Assembly: GCF_009017415.1 (NCBI RefSeq) | Contig: NC_092410.1 | Coordinates: forward strand, 1,116,001 to 1,180,000 | Direction of reading: 5' to 3' | Length of the DNA: 64,000 nucleotides | Origin: Aspergillus flavus | Lineage: Eukaryota > Ascomycota > Eurotiomycetes > Eurotiales > Aspergillaceae | In this document: positions 34,401-46,657 of the stretch, one piece after another | Layout of the letters: each line of letters begins with the position of its first letter | Numbering within the stretch: the first letter of the stretch is position 1 | Made by a program: the position numbers and the translations under genes | The notes under the pieces: generated by a model | Seen by the model: only the letters and a program-made list of their open reading frames with translations | Database searches by the model: none | Told to the model about the DNA's origin: nothing

Positions 34401-37400
34401 GCACCTCAATGGATCTTCACAAGGAAATCTATCCCTTTCAAAAATTCTTCGGTTGGGCCGGAATTCAGACCGTTACAAGGAGCCACTAGACTATGGTCCG
34501 GCGGCACTAGAAATGTTGTTAAAGGACGCTGTTGTGCAGGAGTTCCTCGACGAGCAGCATGCGCCTGCCGAACATCAACGGGGAGAAAGTGGACCTGCGG
34601 AAACAACAACGACAGAAGAAACGGGTCAGCCTGGCATATTCTCGCGCATGTGGACTGCCATCTCCACGTCAATCATGCGTAAAGAGCCGAATCCTTTCTA
34701 TACTAACTTGAATAAATATTCTCGGGCAAATGAAGAGCTAGATCCGAGGGAAATGGCTAAGGAAGTCGTATCGGCCACTGAACAAAGGAAGCGAGCACAG
34801 AGGGAGTATCTCATGAGGCACCCGAACTACAACAAATCTCTATTCATATTTGCGCCAGATAACCCTATCCGAAGGTTATGCCAACGCATTGTGGGACCTG
34901 GGCGTGGTCACCAGCGCATCGAAGGTGTGGACCCTTATAAACCGGTTTGGTATGCATTCTCTGCGTTCGTCTATGCAGCCATTATTGCTATGGTTCTTAT
35001 AGCTTGCATAACCACACCAATTTATCAACGTGAGAACTATCCTACAAGAAGACTATGGTTCGTTTATACCGATATGGGTTTTGCGATCTTGTTCACACTT
35101 GAAGCCCTTATCAAGGTTATCGCAGATGGGTTTTTCTGGACACCAAACGCTTACTTCCGCGGTTCATGGGGGTTTATTGATGGGGTTGTGCTTATCACCC
35201 TTTGGATCAACGTTGGGGGTGCAATGTTTGAAGATTGGGCTGTCTCGCGATCTGTCGGAGCTGTCAAAGCCCTTAGGGCGCTTAGACTGTTGAACGTTAG
35301 CGACAGTGCCAAAGATACATTCCATTCAGTTATTATAGTGGGTGGATGGAAGGTCATAGAGGCAGCTGCTGTTTCGATGAGCTTTTTGATACCATTCGCT
35401 ATATACGGTGTCAATTTGTTTGCCGGTCAAATGATTACGTGCAACGATGACAACGTGACAGGTAGTTTGGATGAGTGTATCAATGAGTATTCTAGCTCAC
35501 CGTACAATTGGGAAGTACTCGCACCTCGGGCCGCATCGAACCCGTTCTATGACTTTGACAATTTCTTCGACTCTCTCTTTATCCTCTTCCAAATTGTGTC
35601 TCAAGAAGGATGGACGGATGTGCAGGCAAAAGCAATGAGTATCACTGGGGTCGGCATGCAGCCGCAGAGTTCGACTGCTCCGGAGAACGGGCTTTTCTTC
35701 GTTGTGTTCAACTTGCTTGGTGCAGTTTTTGTGTTGACGCTTTTCGTATCTGTCTTCATGCGGAACTACACAGAGCAGACTGGTGTTGCGTATCTTACTG
35801 CCGAGCAACGATCTTGGCTGGAGTTGAGGAAACTTCTCAAGCAGGTATCTCCCTCCAAGCGCTCGTTTGATAAAAAGAGCCACAAGTGGAAGATGTGGTG
35901 TTATCGGATCGCCGTTAAGAAACATGGGCGATGGGCAAGATGTGTGTCCACGATTCTTGTGCTTCATATTCTATTGCTGGTTTTGGAATACTACCCGGAG
36001 CCCTTTATCTTCGAGTTTTGCAGAGGTGAGTGGCTTGGCGCGATGTCTGGAAAACCCCTTTACATTACTGACTTGAGGCCTGTCTTGCAGAGGTATTGTT
36101 TCTCATCTTCAACTTTTTCTACGCCGCGAATCTCATCATCCGGCTGTTCGGACTGGGTTGGCATCGATTCAGTAGAAGCTCCTGGGACCTTTATTCGTTG
36201 CTTGTCATCCCCGGTACCATCGTGATGACAATACTGAATTTTTTGTCAGACCGGCAAGTCATCGTGGAGCTAAGCAAGCTCTTCCTTGTAGCCGTTACCC
36301 TCTTGATTATACCAAGGAACAACCAACTAGATCAACTTTTCAAGACAGCCGCGGCTAGTTTGACGGCAATTGGTAACCTCCTTGCGACGTGGTTGGTCCT
36401 TTTCCTTGTCTTCGCGATTGCGATGAACCAAACATTTGGTCTCACCAAGTTCGGCGGAGAGGAAAACAACAATATCAATTTTCGGGATATCCCAAGGTCG
36501 CTCATCCTGCTCTTCCGAATGAGCTGCGGCGAGGGATGGAATCAAGTTATGGAAGATTTTGCCACAATGGTACCTCCGATCTGTACGACTAACGACGACT
36601 TCTTACACGATGACTGTGGCAGTGCGGCATGGGCTCGAACGCTTTTCATTGCGTGGAACATTATTAGCATGTATATATTCGTCTCGTTGTTCGTGTCGCT
36701 GATCTTTGAGAGCTTCTCCTATGTGTATCAGAGAAGCAGCGGGCTCTATGCAATCAGTCGTGAAGAAATTCGCCGCTTCAAGCAAGCCTGGGCGACGTAT
36801 GACCCTGATGGGACCGGGTATATTTCAAAAGAGCAATTCCCACGACTACTAGGGGTAAGTTATCTGTCTTTTGCCCCCTTCATTCTATGAATCTCCTACA
36901 CGTCTCATGTTATGACTCGGTAAAATCACTAAACGGTTTGCAGGAGCTCTCGGGCGTTTTTTCGATGCGTATATATGACGATGAATTCACAATCGGGCGC
37001 ATCTTGGAGGAATGTAGAGTCGATAGAAGAGACTCACTGATCGCACACCGAAGGGTAGTCGACGGGGTAGACCTTGAGAAGATGGCTAAGATTCTGCGAC
37101 GTATTCCGGTTGACGATGTCCGTGAGCGGCGGCAACGACTCAACACTTTCTATGAAGAAGTCAAGGTTTCTGCGGATCCCGTGCGTGGCATCTCATTCCA
37201 CTCGTGCCTTATGATTCTCGCACATTACAATGTGATCAACGACAGCAAGAGCTTGAAGCTTGAAGAGTTCTTGCGCCGACGAGCGAGACTCCAACGCGTC
37301 GAGGAAGCGGTTCGTCGACAGACGGTCATTGGGTTCTTTGACACCCTCTACTGGTCTCGGGAATTCCGCCGACAAGTCGAGCGTAGTCGATCTGCTCGGA

Positions 37401-37879
37401 TGACCGCGGTGCCGAACTTCACAGTGCCGGAGATTTTTGTGGACGATGGCTCCCAGGACGACCATCCCCACGAAGAGGTAAGGGCGACAGTGCCCGAAGC
37501 CGGTGACGATCATGGAGAATCGTCGTCACAGCCCATGCTGTCACCTCTCTCACCCACACGAGGGGAAGGTGGCCCGTCGTCGCAGCCCGGTCACCTACCA
37601 CGGATTGACACTGCTCTCGCTGGACGGATGTCGGCGACGCATTCCCCTACCGAGTGGTCTAGCATCAGCCCATCTCTTTCGCCGAACCGCCCCCGAGCGA
37701 ATACGACTTCATCCTATGGAGATGGGCCAGACCTGCATGACGAGTTGTCTCTGGCTCCCGAACGATCACGACAAAACAGTGCGATGAGTGCACAAGACGT
37801 GATGCAATCGTTGGATGACTCTATTTGGGGTGAAAGTATTCGTCGGAGCTTCACCCAGCGTCGACGACGGGATAGCTGA
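31401..37879 (+). CDS. CCH1: High-affinity calcium channel alpha subunit Cch1
   Basis: Four exons: 31401-32966, 33019-36025, 36091-36854 and 36944-37879, giving 2090 aa. A 310-residue Ser-rich cytosolic N-terminus precedes four six-helix repeats like those of voltage-gated Ca2+ channels. Pore-loop segments read MSSNTFTDLLYYT (repeat I), SSENWTEILYNLT (II), SQEGWTDVQAKAM (III) and SCGEGWNQVMEDF (IV), so the selectivity positions are N/E/E/E. S4 segments carry reduced but visible Arg spacing (RALRLLNVS in III). After repeat IV comes an EF-hand-like loop YDPDGTGYISKEQF. A long Ser/Pro-rich tail ends in RRSFTQRRRRDS. Cch1 works with Mid1 in the plasma membrane for Ca2+ entry during stress and low external Ca2+. 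Length and order agree with ascomycete Cch1. Confidence 0.95.
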
Positions 37880-39335
37880 AAGGGGGTATGAGCCATGTTG
37901 TGATGAAGTTTCGAGACTAACGTTGACCATGTATGTATAACGAATGCTTTTTTTTGTGTGTGTGTGCGTGTGCCTTTTAAGCTTTTTGATGTTGGTTATG
38001 TAAGATTTGTACAGATATCATTGTTTGGATCCGCTAGACTTTGGGTAATTGCATAGCGGTGGCGCGAGGGAGAATTGAGTGATTCTAGTTCATTGTTGTG
38101 TGAGAGTTGGCATGTGGATAGATCCGAGTAATCGAGGTGGTGGTTATGAATAGAAGTTTTGATTTCAAGAGAAGAGAGAAATGCGACGAGGGAAGAAAAG
38201 ACAAAAGACGAAGAAGCCTTGATTACCGGACTGGGACTCAGAAGCAATAGTTTGCCCTTCAGGAGCCCCTTCGCCACGGTAAGGATGAGCGACTATTGGG
38301 GTAGGAAGAGATGTTCCCGTCTTTTTGCTCTAAGTAAAGTCAAGTCAAGTAAAATAAAATACAATACAATATTCCGATCAGAGTAAGAAGTACCTGGAAA
38401 GACGGAAATGGCAGTTCACGACGTTTGCAGCGGGAGGAGTGGGAAAAGGTTTCTTTCCCCGGAGAAGCTGCCATTCATTCGATCCAATCCCAACCACGGA
38501 ACTGATCCATCAACAATCCCATTTTCGCTGCGTTCGTCACCCACGGACATTTTCCTCTGTTTTTAAAAAGGGAACTATTGACGACCTGAGCGCAGGAGGA
38601 GGTTGAGTGGATTATTCGTTCACGAGCTCATCCTTGCAGAGCATTTCCGATCGATGAATATCCTGGAGATGGAAATCCTCCGATCCTTATAAAGGATCCT
38701 GTTATTCCTGGTCTCTCCTCTCGCACGACTATCCCTCTCTTCCTCTCTCTCCTTCTTTCTCTCTCTTGTTCTCTGTCTCCATCGGTCGGTCCTTCGCTCC
38801 CTCTCGACCTAATTAATTTAATTGATTGATTCTATGCTTTGATTGATTTCGTTTCATCCATCAATCTCTCACGTTGCTTCGTCCCTGTTCATTTGCTACC
38901 GTCCCGTGTGGGTGAGCTGTCGATCGTATTAGTATTATTTATTATTCTTCTTCTATTTAGTATCTCACTTGACATCGTGACTGTCCTTCGTTTTTCTCAC
39001 CCACCTGAGATGACTCGCTGGTGATCCCTTAATCCATTCATTTGGCCATTACTTTGCGATCTACACCTCGATCCGTCAATCATTCAGATTCATTCTACGT
39101 GTCACAACGCAGGGCCCATCCGAACCACCAACTAGTGAGGGCCATTTTCTCCCTTCATTTGAAACCTCATCGACCAAACCTAAACTCAATATCGCCTCCC
39201 CCGCTCAAGACGAGGCAAAAGATCCCGGAGTTCATCAACCTTAAGAGTCGCACCGCACCAGTCGATTTTTCTACCCATCACATTTGACCGAACCCATTCA
39301 TCTGGAAAACTTAAATCGTCTTCCCACCAGAAAAC
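37880..39335. other. Intergenic region and long leader of the next gene
   Basis: Beyond the CCH1 3' flank, a TATA-like TTATAAAG lies at about 38688-38695. A 90-nt nearly pure C/T tract follows (about 38709-38800), which marks a likely transcription start zone. This implies a leader of some 500-600 nt before the ATG at 39336. It has short upstream frames (ATGCTTTGA at 38834 and a four-codon MTRW frame at about 39009). Confidence 0.5.
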
Positions 39336-39869
39336 ATGCGTCCCAACCTCAACTCGACTCCCGGCCTTTCTCTGCACACCTCGTTCCAACCTCCTCAAGA
39401 CCGCGTGTGCAGCGATGGCTATTCCACGGCCAGCCCTCTCAGCTCCACTACCAACAGTCCCACTTCGTCGCCCACCTCTCCATTCCGCCGCTTCAACCGT
39501 GGTTACCGCCCGACCTCCGGCTCCCGTTCCGACGCCAGCGATGCCGGCAGTCGCAGCCAGAGCCCCTTCCGTCTGTCATCCGTTTTCCGTCGGCCCTCGC
39601 TCGTCTTCATCCGCCATCGTCCCTCCAAGGTCGATCTAGCCCTCAGCGAGGAACGTACCCGCTGTGACGAGGACGCCATCGAGCGACAAGGTCTCGACCT
39701 CATGGAGCCCCGCCCCGTTGACCCGGTCGGGATCCCCATGGACCTGAATGCCAATATTTTCTCGTCTGTCGCGGGCGATCGGTCGTCTGGCCAGAGTCAG
39801 GCGTCGCAAGTGTCCCAGCCGCGGTTCGTCATGGGTGGTATCTTCGAGGTCATGGAGGGGCGTGCTTGA
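39336..39869 (+). CDS. Conserved-type hypothetical protein, Ser/Pro/Arg-rich
   Basis: Single exon of 177 aa, not assignable to a family. The N-terminal half is disordered, with SPLSSTTNSPTSSPTSPFRR and repeated SR/SP pairs that could be proline-directed or basophilic kinase sites. The middle is basic (FRRPSLVFIRHRPSK). The end is a more ordered segment with VDPVGIPMDLNANIFSS and FVMGGIFEVMEGRA, which looks like a short conserved motif. It has strong coding character (third-position C/T preference), a clear TATA and C/T promoter, and a long leader. No signal peptide or membrane helix is present. The competing minus-strand frames lack such features. Function is unknown. Confidence 0.68.
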   Translation: MRPNLNSTPGLSLHTSFQPPQDRVCSDGYSTASPLSSTTNSPTSSPTSPFRRFNRGYRPTSGSRSDASDAGSRSQSPFRLSSVFRRPSLVFIRHRPSKVDLALSEERTRCDEDAIERQGLDLMEPRPVDPVGIPMDLNANIFSSVAGDRSSGQSQASQVSQPRFVMGGIFEVMEGRA

Positions 39870-40939
39870 ACGTATTCGCGCTTTTTCACCCTCTTTCTTT
39901 CTTTCCTTCTTAACTTGCCTTCTTAGTCTCTTTCTTGACTCTACGTTTGCTATCATCGCTACCCGTGAAGCGATTTGGTACATTAATTAGCGATTCAGGG
40001 TGGCTGGCTATCTGCTGCATATATGGACAAGGTGTTATCAACTGGGTTGATTGGTTGATTTGGAGTTTGGGTCAACGGTCAACGGCGTCTACCGATTCGA
40101 TAATAGAAAGGACGGATGAGATTTGGTAGTCTTTTTTAGATGAGTGTCCATGATGGAATATACTACGCATCTTTCATTTCACTTCGCTGGGCTTTATTAT
40201 ACACATCGTAGTCTGTCTACTTCAGCAAAGGAACAGCAATTGTAATGATCATCATTAATTTCAGGTATCAAGCTCATGTCTAGTCAAGGACCATTGCGCG
40301 GTACCAGTACAGGGGTATCCTTCAATCAGGCTATCAACAAAGAAAAGCAGCACCCAACTCCAAGACTAGGAACAGAATGCAGGACGATCGAGATGTAGGG
40401 GCCAAATTGGATGGAGAAAGTCCCAACTATGTGCCAAGAAAAAAAAAAAAAGAGAACAAAATAAAGAATTGACAATGAAAAGAAAAGTGCCCTTTAACAA
40501 CGTAGGGGAACTGAAAGAGGTATTTTGACAGCTCAGCTATCTCAAAACGAGACCAGGACAAGTGGAACGCATCTGTGCCTTCCGCGGGTACATATCAGTA
40601 GAACATGTATAGTGATAGCCCCAGCTAAACAATGAATAGTCGTCCATGTTGAAATTGAGAATATGTCGTGGGTAATGCTGTTTATGCTGGGGAGAAGGCC
40701 CAGCCTCATCCTGTAGAATATGCACTTTGAAGCAAAAAAGAGGTAAGATCGCTCATCAACGATAGAAACGCCAGATACAGTTGTGTAAACGCTCCCAATG
40801 CAACACAGACGCTAAATGCAATGTGTATGATACATACAAAAGAAGTCTGAGATGGTAGTGGAAAGGGGGGTTAGAAGTGAATATGCAAGGCGAGGGGACA
40901 GATGAATGGATAGGTTGTGAGGCGAGGGGACAATGAAGT
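39870..40939. other. Intergenic region, convergent
   Basis: 3' flanks of the hypothetical gene (+) and the methyltransferase gene (-). There is an A-run at about 40440-40452. Nothing else could be supported. Confidence 0.55.
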
Positions 40940-42844
40940 TTATTTGGTGCCCTTGCGTTTGCTCGGCCAGAGTTGACCTCGACAGTTATCCTCTCCACAC
41001 AGGCAAGCGACGACACTAGAGTCGACTTTTTCGCTTCTCTCTGTGCCAGGGTTGTAATCAAACGTCAATTCGGTCATCGGTGGGATATCTTTCAAGGCGA
41101 AGAAAGCCAGGTTATAGAGACGCTCGTCTCCGATGGTGTTTGTGACGGTGAACATCCGGCAGTTTGGTTTGCAGGAGTGGTTCATGAAACGAGTTGCGCA
41201 GCCGAACCTCTGTCCATCGACGACGTAGATGTCTTCTTCATCAACTTCGGGAGAGAAGTCGAGTCCAAAGAGATAGGAATGGCCATTTTTCACGGCGGTC
41301 TCTTCGCGAATATCTGCGTGTTGTTTGGTAATAACTTCTCCTAGGTAGCAGTCGATAAACTGGCCCTCTCTGATGTATCTAGGAGACCGGAGGCCTATTC
41401 ATTGAATGTTAGTAGAGTTTCCTTATTTATTGCTGAATTAGCAAGAGATGGTGAACCTACCAAAGCCACGATTGCCAGTATAGAAAATTTCCAATTCCAC
41501 AGTCCTGCCACGCTGAACAACCCGATTCCAACAGCTCTTATCGCAGGCACACTGCGCACCACATTCGAAAATCATTGCGGTGCGCCTCAGGAATTCTGGA
41601 GTCAGGACTAGCAGGTCTGGGCGGTCCTTAGCTCTTTGGTACGGAATGATGTTCTCAGTTGAATCATCCTCCTTTTCAGAGCAGGGGCACCTCTCAGGAT
41701 CACAGTGTTTACCACAGCTGCAGCCTCCAATGAATTCAGCTGGAGCAGGGGAAACCCCTTTGTGAAGTTTATAGCTATTAATGAACTGAAAATTAGCGGT
41801 CACCTTTGCGAGCTTTGGTCCATCAGCTGGCGCAAACGTGATCTTAGGTCCCTTGATCGTAGAAAGCTTGCGTTCCAGAGTACGGTATTGCTGGTCAAGG
41901 GCCTCTGGTCTCTTCTGTAAGATGGGCCCGGGTGTGCCAGTAGGCAGAGGGATTGCAGCACGGTTGACTTTCCTCGCTGCTGGATAAGCACCCTTGCGAC
42001 CGCGCTCTACATGTGCGTTAGTTGGATAGAATTTCTCCAGGACTCCCTTCAGCTCAGGGGTACAACTTTGAGAGCTTGATGCCCACTTGGCAGACTCAAT
42101 TTCCTTCTTCAGCTGTGACGATGGAGAAGGGACTACAACACTGATGGCCCGTGCCGGCAGACTCTGCTCCTTAATGACCGGACTCGGGCTAGGGGTGCTA
42201 GATTGGAGCTTTGTAGTAGCTATGGTACTGCCATTCGGCAGATTGTTCTGATGGGGGACAGAACTTGAAGCCGCAGAGGATTCCACTGAGGGCGCAGAAG
42301 GCTTTCTCTTGAAGTTGAAAAAAGAATCATATAGCTCTGACTCTGGACTTCTCTCCGACTTTCTCTTTAAAGGGACAGACGATGACGGTGTCCGATGTGC
42401 TAAGTGGGTGAAAAAAGTGGGTGTAGCCGACTGAATGTTTGAGTGCAGCTAGTTTGATATTAGTTGAGAGACAATCGGATAGGAGGTGTGTTGAAGGCTA
42501 ATTAAAATTGAATGAAAACTGAGAAGATCCGGACAGTAATATACCACAGAAATTATATGTATTGTACAGCAGAACATGAAGATTCTAAGCACGAATAAGA
42601 GAGGGTGGTTGAATAAGATAGAGGCCACTCAAGATGATCCAGACAAAAGTTGTGTGTAGACTACTAGTATAGGGTAGTGGCCATACTAGCTGGCCGTTGT
42701 GGCTATAAAACACGGATTTGTTGACAATGGCACGTCCGGGTCTGAATCCCTAGTCTCAGAACACCAAAGAAAACTAACCTGCGAGCGGATCTGGTCTTCA
42801 GAATCAGAATCTCCTGTCAAATCGATAACCATCTTGACCGGCAT
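40940..42844 (-). CDS. clrD: Histone H3 lysine-9 methyltransferase, SUV39/Clr4 (DIM-5) type
   Basis: Three exons: 42844-42779, 42448-41461 and 41394-40940, giving 502 aa. An alternative acceptor at 42430 removes six residues. The pre-SET zinc cluster begins at about residue 262 (GGCSCGKHCDPERCPC, later CGAQCACDKSCWNR). The SET domain follows with GFGLRSPRYIREGQFIDCYLGE, the cofactor-binding RFMNHSCKPNC and LTFDYN. The post-SET ACLCGEDNCRG closes it. There is no chromodomain. The enzyme trimethylates H3K9 and sets up heterochromatin, which in Aspergillus also silences secondary-metabolite clusters. Exon 1 encodes MVIDLTGDSDSED, the pattern of a SUMO-interacting motif, ahead of a 330-nt first intron. 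That first exon is an inference from frame and motif; the rest is certain. Confidence 0.92.
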
Positions 42845-44260
42845 GGCGAGATAGAGCCGAAAATATAGAAATCAGGAATAGACAGGCCGGAAGAAAGTCC
42901 TTTTGGAGGGTTGAAGAGACCAGAAAGAACGCCAAAAGGAACTTCAGGTCCAGGAGGTGAAGATCAGGAGAGTTGGATTTGGATCTCATGACGCTAAGAC
43001 CCGCGCTAGTCCAGGAGCTAAGCCTATTCGGGGCGTTTTCGTTGCTTAGTCATGGATCTTGATATCAAAAATGGATTAATCAGAATCTCATCAGGTCTCT
43101 TTAGAAGAGATTTGAAATTGAAACTTGTAGAGAAAAACAATAAAAAGAAGATTGGTTGTTTCCCTATATTATCATCCGTTACCTTCTCCATCTCTTAGTT
43201 GGGAAGCAGGCCATAGCTGTCGGGGGGTAAGAAACCATAATAAAACTATATAAAGAACACAATGATAGAAAAGAACCTAAAAACAGACGTTTCCAGGCCG
43301 TCTGGTTTCGCCCTTTTGCGCCGTGTCTTGAGCGCCACCAGTCAAAATGACAAAAACTGACCAATCAGCACGGGCCTCTACCAACCCGAAAAATATATGG
43401 TTAAAACTACTTTAACATATAAAGTAGAATTTCCTAAACATGATCCTACTTTTAAAATTAAAATAGAGCCATTGATGGGAGACTGTAGAGCTGCTGAAAG
43501 ATGTCTGTTTATTATCTCTGCGAATGCTTGGCATTGATATTGGATGACTAATCAGAGTCCACCTGGCTCGATGTCGAAGTAATCTCGAAATCCGATAGAT
43601 TTGTTTTTCTAGAATAGTTATGGTTCTCATTTGTACGAATTTATCAGGGACAGTACAGCGCAGCCTGTGCCTTAGAGCTATGTCGCATGTTGCTTGCGAG
43701 TTGCGCCCGGGACATCAAAAGTCCTCTAGCATGGGCCTTGGCTGGCCACCCAACTATCGCGGCCAGTATCAGAAATTCAGAATCAAATCAAGGGCCAACA
43801 AAATACTGAAATACACCAGTAGATGACTAGAAGAATACTACTTCAAAGTTACTTATTGACTGGTTATACTTTTGATTTTAAGGATAGTCTCATGGACAGT
43901 AAATAAACTGGAATGACCTGACCTGCCAACTGGTTTTGCATGGTCCCCGGGCGAACCCGAGGAACCGCCAACTGGTCAGAATCCGGTATACTTATCAAGT
44001 TATCATCCACTGTCCACCATTCTCTCAGCTGTAAGTCACAACTAAATAGTCTATAATGTCTATTATTTTCAATATAATAAGAGTCTTCAATAAATTAGAA
44101 AAGTCAAGAATACATTGTTCTTTATACTTGTGCAGCGTGCTACTGCATGCAGCATAGGCTCTACTTATCATGTTGGGGTTTGGAATCAGTCAATCAGAAA
44201 CTAGGCTTCTAAAACAGTCTCTCGGGAACTTGAGGCTAGAAGTCGCATTCCCCCTGAAGG

Positions 44261-44292
44261 GCTGGGCAGCCGCTAAGCCCAGGCTGCCCAGC
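44261..44292. repeat. 10-bp perfect inverted repeat in GC-rich island
   Basis: GCTGGGCAGC at 44261-44270 and its reverse complement GCTGCCCAGC at 44283-44292 are separated by 12 nt. They sit in a GC-rich patch of about 220 bp inside AT-rich DNA, which may be a fragment of a mobile element. Confidence 0.7.
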
Positions 44293-44703
44293 TCACCGTG
44301 GCCGTCGCGCCCGGCGGCCTATGGGTACAACAAAGCCCGGGTTGCGCCCTTGCGGGCCCTAAGCTTTAGGGGCAGCCCTAGCTAACTAGCTAACGGTCGT
44401 GGTTTTGCACGCAGCAGAGCGTGTCCCGGCAGCCAGCGATGCCAGCTGACTAGCAGTAATTAATTATTAGGCTCACCGTTGGGAAAGGTAATTCCATGGA
44501 ATGAATAGCCCATAGTGAGTGGGAAGAGGTTTAAACTTTAAATACACAAGCTGAAGTTTGAACTCTTGGACTCTACCTGATCTCTACTTGACTACCAAAA
44601 CTTCATGTGAGTGGGAAGTGAAGGAGTCAAGACTAGATGTCTCAACTCTCATGTATATTTTACGGGCAGCATCCAAGCCTGGTCCCCGGAGTCAGCTTAA
44701 GTC

Positions 44704-44720
44704 CTGGACAGTCTGTCCAG
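44704..44720. repeat. 7-bp hairpin CTGGACA/TGTCCAG
   Basis: Arms 44704-44710 and 44714-44720 with a 3-nt loop. A further GGACAGT copy follows directly. It lies in the decayed-repeat region. Confidence 0.65.
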
Positions 44721-44783
44721 GACAGTTTGGTGTGTGTCAGACCATGGTCCATGAACATGTCAGGGGCCCTGGACATCTGTTAG

Positions 44784-44826
44784 AGCCACGCTCTAGGGTA
44801 CGTTATTCCACTGGGTACAAAGGCCA
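44784..44826. repeat. Diverged dispersed repeat, copy A
   Basis: Related to 45583-45627. Over the first 34 aligned positions I count about 8 differences, 7 of them transitions (mostly G in this copy, A in the other). The core is CTCTAGGGTACGTTATTCCA. Confidence 0.6.
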
Positions 44827-45582
44827 CGAATAGAATCCATTCCAATCATGCCCAGAGTCATATATACAGTGCATTCCTAAAAATTTATTTTTAGCATCGT
44901 ATTTCTATGTTCAGTTTACAATTAATTAGAACTTGGAACTTAGTATACCGTCTACGGTCTACCAGGACCTTCTACCGTAGTACTGTCTCTATCAGAAGCT
45001 CTAGAATCTGCAAAGGGTCAGTATACTATATAACCACATCGGGGCTACTCAACTTTCAACCAAAGTCAATCCATTAGGTAGCAGGTTACAGCTGCCGCGC
45101 TACTGTACAATAATGGTCCAACTCTTTACTCCTATCTGGTCGATCAATCCGCCATCACTTGAGCATATAATGCTTGCTTCTCTTCACTCCGCTGCGCAAA
45201 ATACTGAATAGCATAGCTTACCACATACGGCTATCGAATCAGATGACAAAAGACCTGACCTTTGTATGTGAGAGTCGAGACTCGACTCACCCGAGACAGA
45301 AGTATATTTAACCTTAAGACAACAATATATCGATATCCCTCACTGAAGTCTAAAAAAGATAAATCACAATGTACACCTCCTAGTATATACCTACTTACTA
45401 TTTATACCATCTTATAGACATTTTTGGTCTTTCAGACTTTGTGGCCAATTGGTATACAGCACATCCTTACCGACCATCCTAGATTCCTAGATTTCTAATG
45501 GTAGGTCGGTGTATTGCTTGAGAGAAAGCATCAGTCCGTCAGAAGGTGAGCTTAACATGTACAATATAGGCTGACTGCTAAT

Positions 45583-45627
45583 ACCACACTCTAGGATACA
45601 CTATCCCACTGGATAAAAAGAGACCAC
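45583..45627. repeat. Diverged dispersed repeat, copy B
   Basis: Partner of 44784-44826 in the same orientation, about 800 bp away. The core is CTCTAGGATACACTATCCCA. The G-to-A bias relative to copy A suggests repeat-induced point mutation or ordinary deamination. Confidence 0.6.
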
Positions 45628-46657
45628 TATAGTTGATCCCAGTGGGAACCAATGATCCCTGTATCTATTTATATAATAGTGCACATGTTAACAGTTACAG
45701 AGGCACTGGCCAATGATAATCTATAAGAATTTCTCATTTTATGGCCATAATTATGGGTCATTATCCGTATCTTCTATATAAGAAGGCTATATCGGATACT
45801 AAAGCTCTATACCCGTCTAGTCCTGTCCACAAGGGGTAAATGAGATCCCCGAAGAATCACACAACTCACAACTCATTCAAAGACGAGTCCGGCAGCTAAC
45901 TTAAAGTGAAATATAGTCATTCCAAGCCCTTCTTATGGCCAGACTAGTCCTTTAACTTCTTTGACCGCGGGGATATATCTTTGAGCTCTCGGGATAAGCG
46001 ACACTTTTGTAAGGTCCTGTGTTATGAGAGATATTTATTGCTTGATTTCCTTCAGAGGAAATTAGTTTTGCCCTTTCCAAATCATCGAAGTATTTATAAT
46101 TTGTATACACATTAATGGTATCCCAACCACAATCTTGAAGACAATTCGCTCAGCACCCCCTTGACTACTCGGGAAACTTGAATCATTGCGGAAGTCGCGT
46201 TGGTCGTGATAGGTTCGATACTCGGTAGATTATATGCTACGTGCATGAGATCTAGCTCTAGACCTACATGACATGCAGAATTACATTATAAGGTGCCATG
46301 CAACAACTTCGAGACAAGTATACAAAACAACGCCAATAGCCACATCGAACAAAGGGCAAAGCGACTGTAATCCATGATGCATCATCCTTGCTCGGTTCTA
46401 ATATACACCAAGACAGACCAGTAACAGCGGCTTGTGAAATGAGCCAGCTCAATATAATGCAAACCAGAAGCTGACGGTAATTCATGTAGAGGCAAGATGA
46501 GACAAAAAGAAAAACACATAGGAAAGATACGACAAAAAAAAAAAAAAAAACATGACGCTCATGCAAATGCTTCATGATACCGACCATCCGCATCAACCAT
46601 AATCCTTATGACTGACAGTAGTGTCTCATGCTATCGTATGAAGATTAAAGATGCATC

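Larger units (their letters stand above)
42845..46657. other. AT-rich gene desert with decayed repeats
   Basis: No open frame over about 110 codons and none with family sequence. The stretch is AT-rich and TpA-rich, interrupted at 44230-44450 by a GC-rich island. It contains a pair of diverged repeats (44784-44826 and 45583-45627), a 10-nt direct repeat GCCAACTGGT (43925-43934, 43967-43976) and hairpins listed separately. This looks like relics of transposons, possibly RIP-mutated. Confidence 0.55.
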
